From contig CALZGM010000004.1 in the NCBI GenBank assembly GCA_945787015.1, positions 84,240 to 148,239 of the forward strand: 64,000 bases of DNA, written 5' to 3'. The notes under the pieces are model-generated. The model saw only the letters and a list, made by a program, of their open reading frames with translations. It was not told the DNA's origin and made no database searches. A program made the position numbers and the translations under genes. Source of the DNA: an uncultured Roseburia sp. Lineage in GTDB: Bacteria > Bacillota > Clostridia > Lachnospirales > Lachnospiraceae. This document shows, piece by piece, positions 63,946 to 64,000 of this stretch; position 1 is the first letter of the stretch, and every line of letters starts with the position of its first letter.

Positions 63946-64000
63946 CAGCTCGTAGGGGAATCGAACCCCTGATTCCGCCGTGAGAGGGCGGCGTCTTAAC
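63946..64000 (-). tRNA. tRNA-Glu (CTC), partial, 5' end outside window
   Basis: The minus strand holds the end of a D arm (GGTTAAGAC-like), anticodon stem CCGCC/GGCGG with loop CTCTCAC giving anticodon CTC, T arm AGGGG TTCGATT CCCCT, acceptor strand ACGAGCT and discriminator G at 63946. CCA is not encoded. About 20 bases at the 5' end lie beyond the window. Confidence 0.93.

Overview
The window reads as chromosome of a low-GC, spore-forming Clostridia, most likely a Lachnospiraceae relative. This is inferred from low-GC codon use, AGGAGG-type ribosome sites, an alpha/beta small acid-soluble spore protein, GerW (YtfJ) and YlbJ homologues, RemA, RqcH, the rimP-nusA-ylxR-ylxQ-infB-rbfA-nrnA-truB-ribF operon, and a tRNA-Glu whose 3' CCA is not encoded. 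Species cannot be fixed from the sequence alone. I see no prophage, insertion sequence or CRISPR array.

Layout. 1-8049 (minus strand): pepD, an M23 peptidase, an RsuA-type pseudouridine synthase and a YgiQ radical-SAM protein, followed by four accessory genes (terpene-cyclase-like toroid, histidine phosphatase, GNAT, aminoglycoside-phosphotransferase-like kinase). 8080-9003 (plus): a YlbJ-type membrane protein. 8981-15163 (minus): one tight housekeeping operon, yicC-remA-gmk-rpoZ-rimO-pgsA-pncC-rsmD-coaD-coiled-coil protein, from a near-consensus promoter at 15255-15283. 15368-15802 (plus): a predicted four-helix protein. 15847-22417 (minus): the most unusual locus, a BlaI/MecI-type repressor followed by two paralogous giant M56 (BlaR1-like) membrane metallopeptidases with very long extracellular regions and no beta-lactam-binding domain; the first copy carries a one-base frameshift. 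The blaI promoter is overlaid by two adjacent palindromic operators, and a complex inverted-repeat element lies just upstream.

22804-35643: pepF, rqcH, an AI-2E-type exporter with a GH105 glycosidase, a SASP gene, a soluble hybrid histidine kinase, then recG-fakA-asp23 diverging from rpmB. 35708-37993: a 44-codon membrane ORF, gerW, a DUF2953 protein, an unknown 109-residue protein and a NUDIX hydrolase. 38062-49584: cell division, wall, DNA repair, tRNA modification and proline genes (proB, DUF896, 5-FCL, proA, miaB, ruvA, ruvB, zapA, U32, ftsW, pbp2). 49718-55131: MATE exporter, pnp, rpsO with a structured leader, and an SH3/NlpC-P60 wall hydrolase. 55253-63624: the translation/transcription operon from rimP to ribF. 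The right edge cuts a tRNA-Glu gene.

Most of the window is conserved core machinery for translation, transcription, envelope growth and sporulation. The best candidate for an undescribed system is the BlaI-twin M56 locus: a proteolytic signalling module whose ligand, product and regulon cannot be read from known BlaR1/MecR1 biology. Nine promoters with exact 17-base spacers were found by eye, and several intrinsic terminators mark the transcription units.
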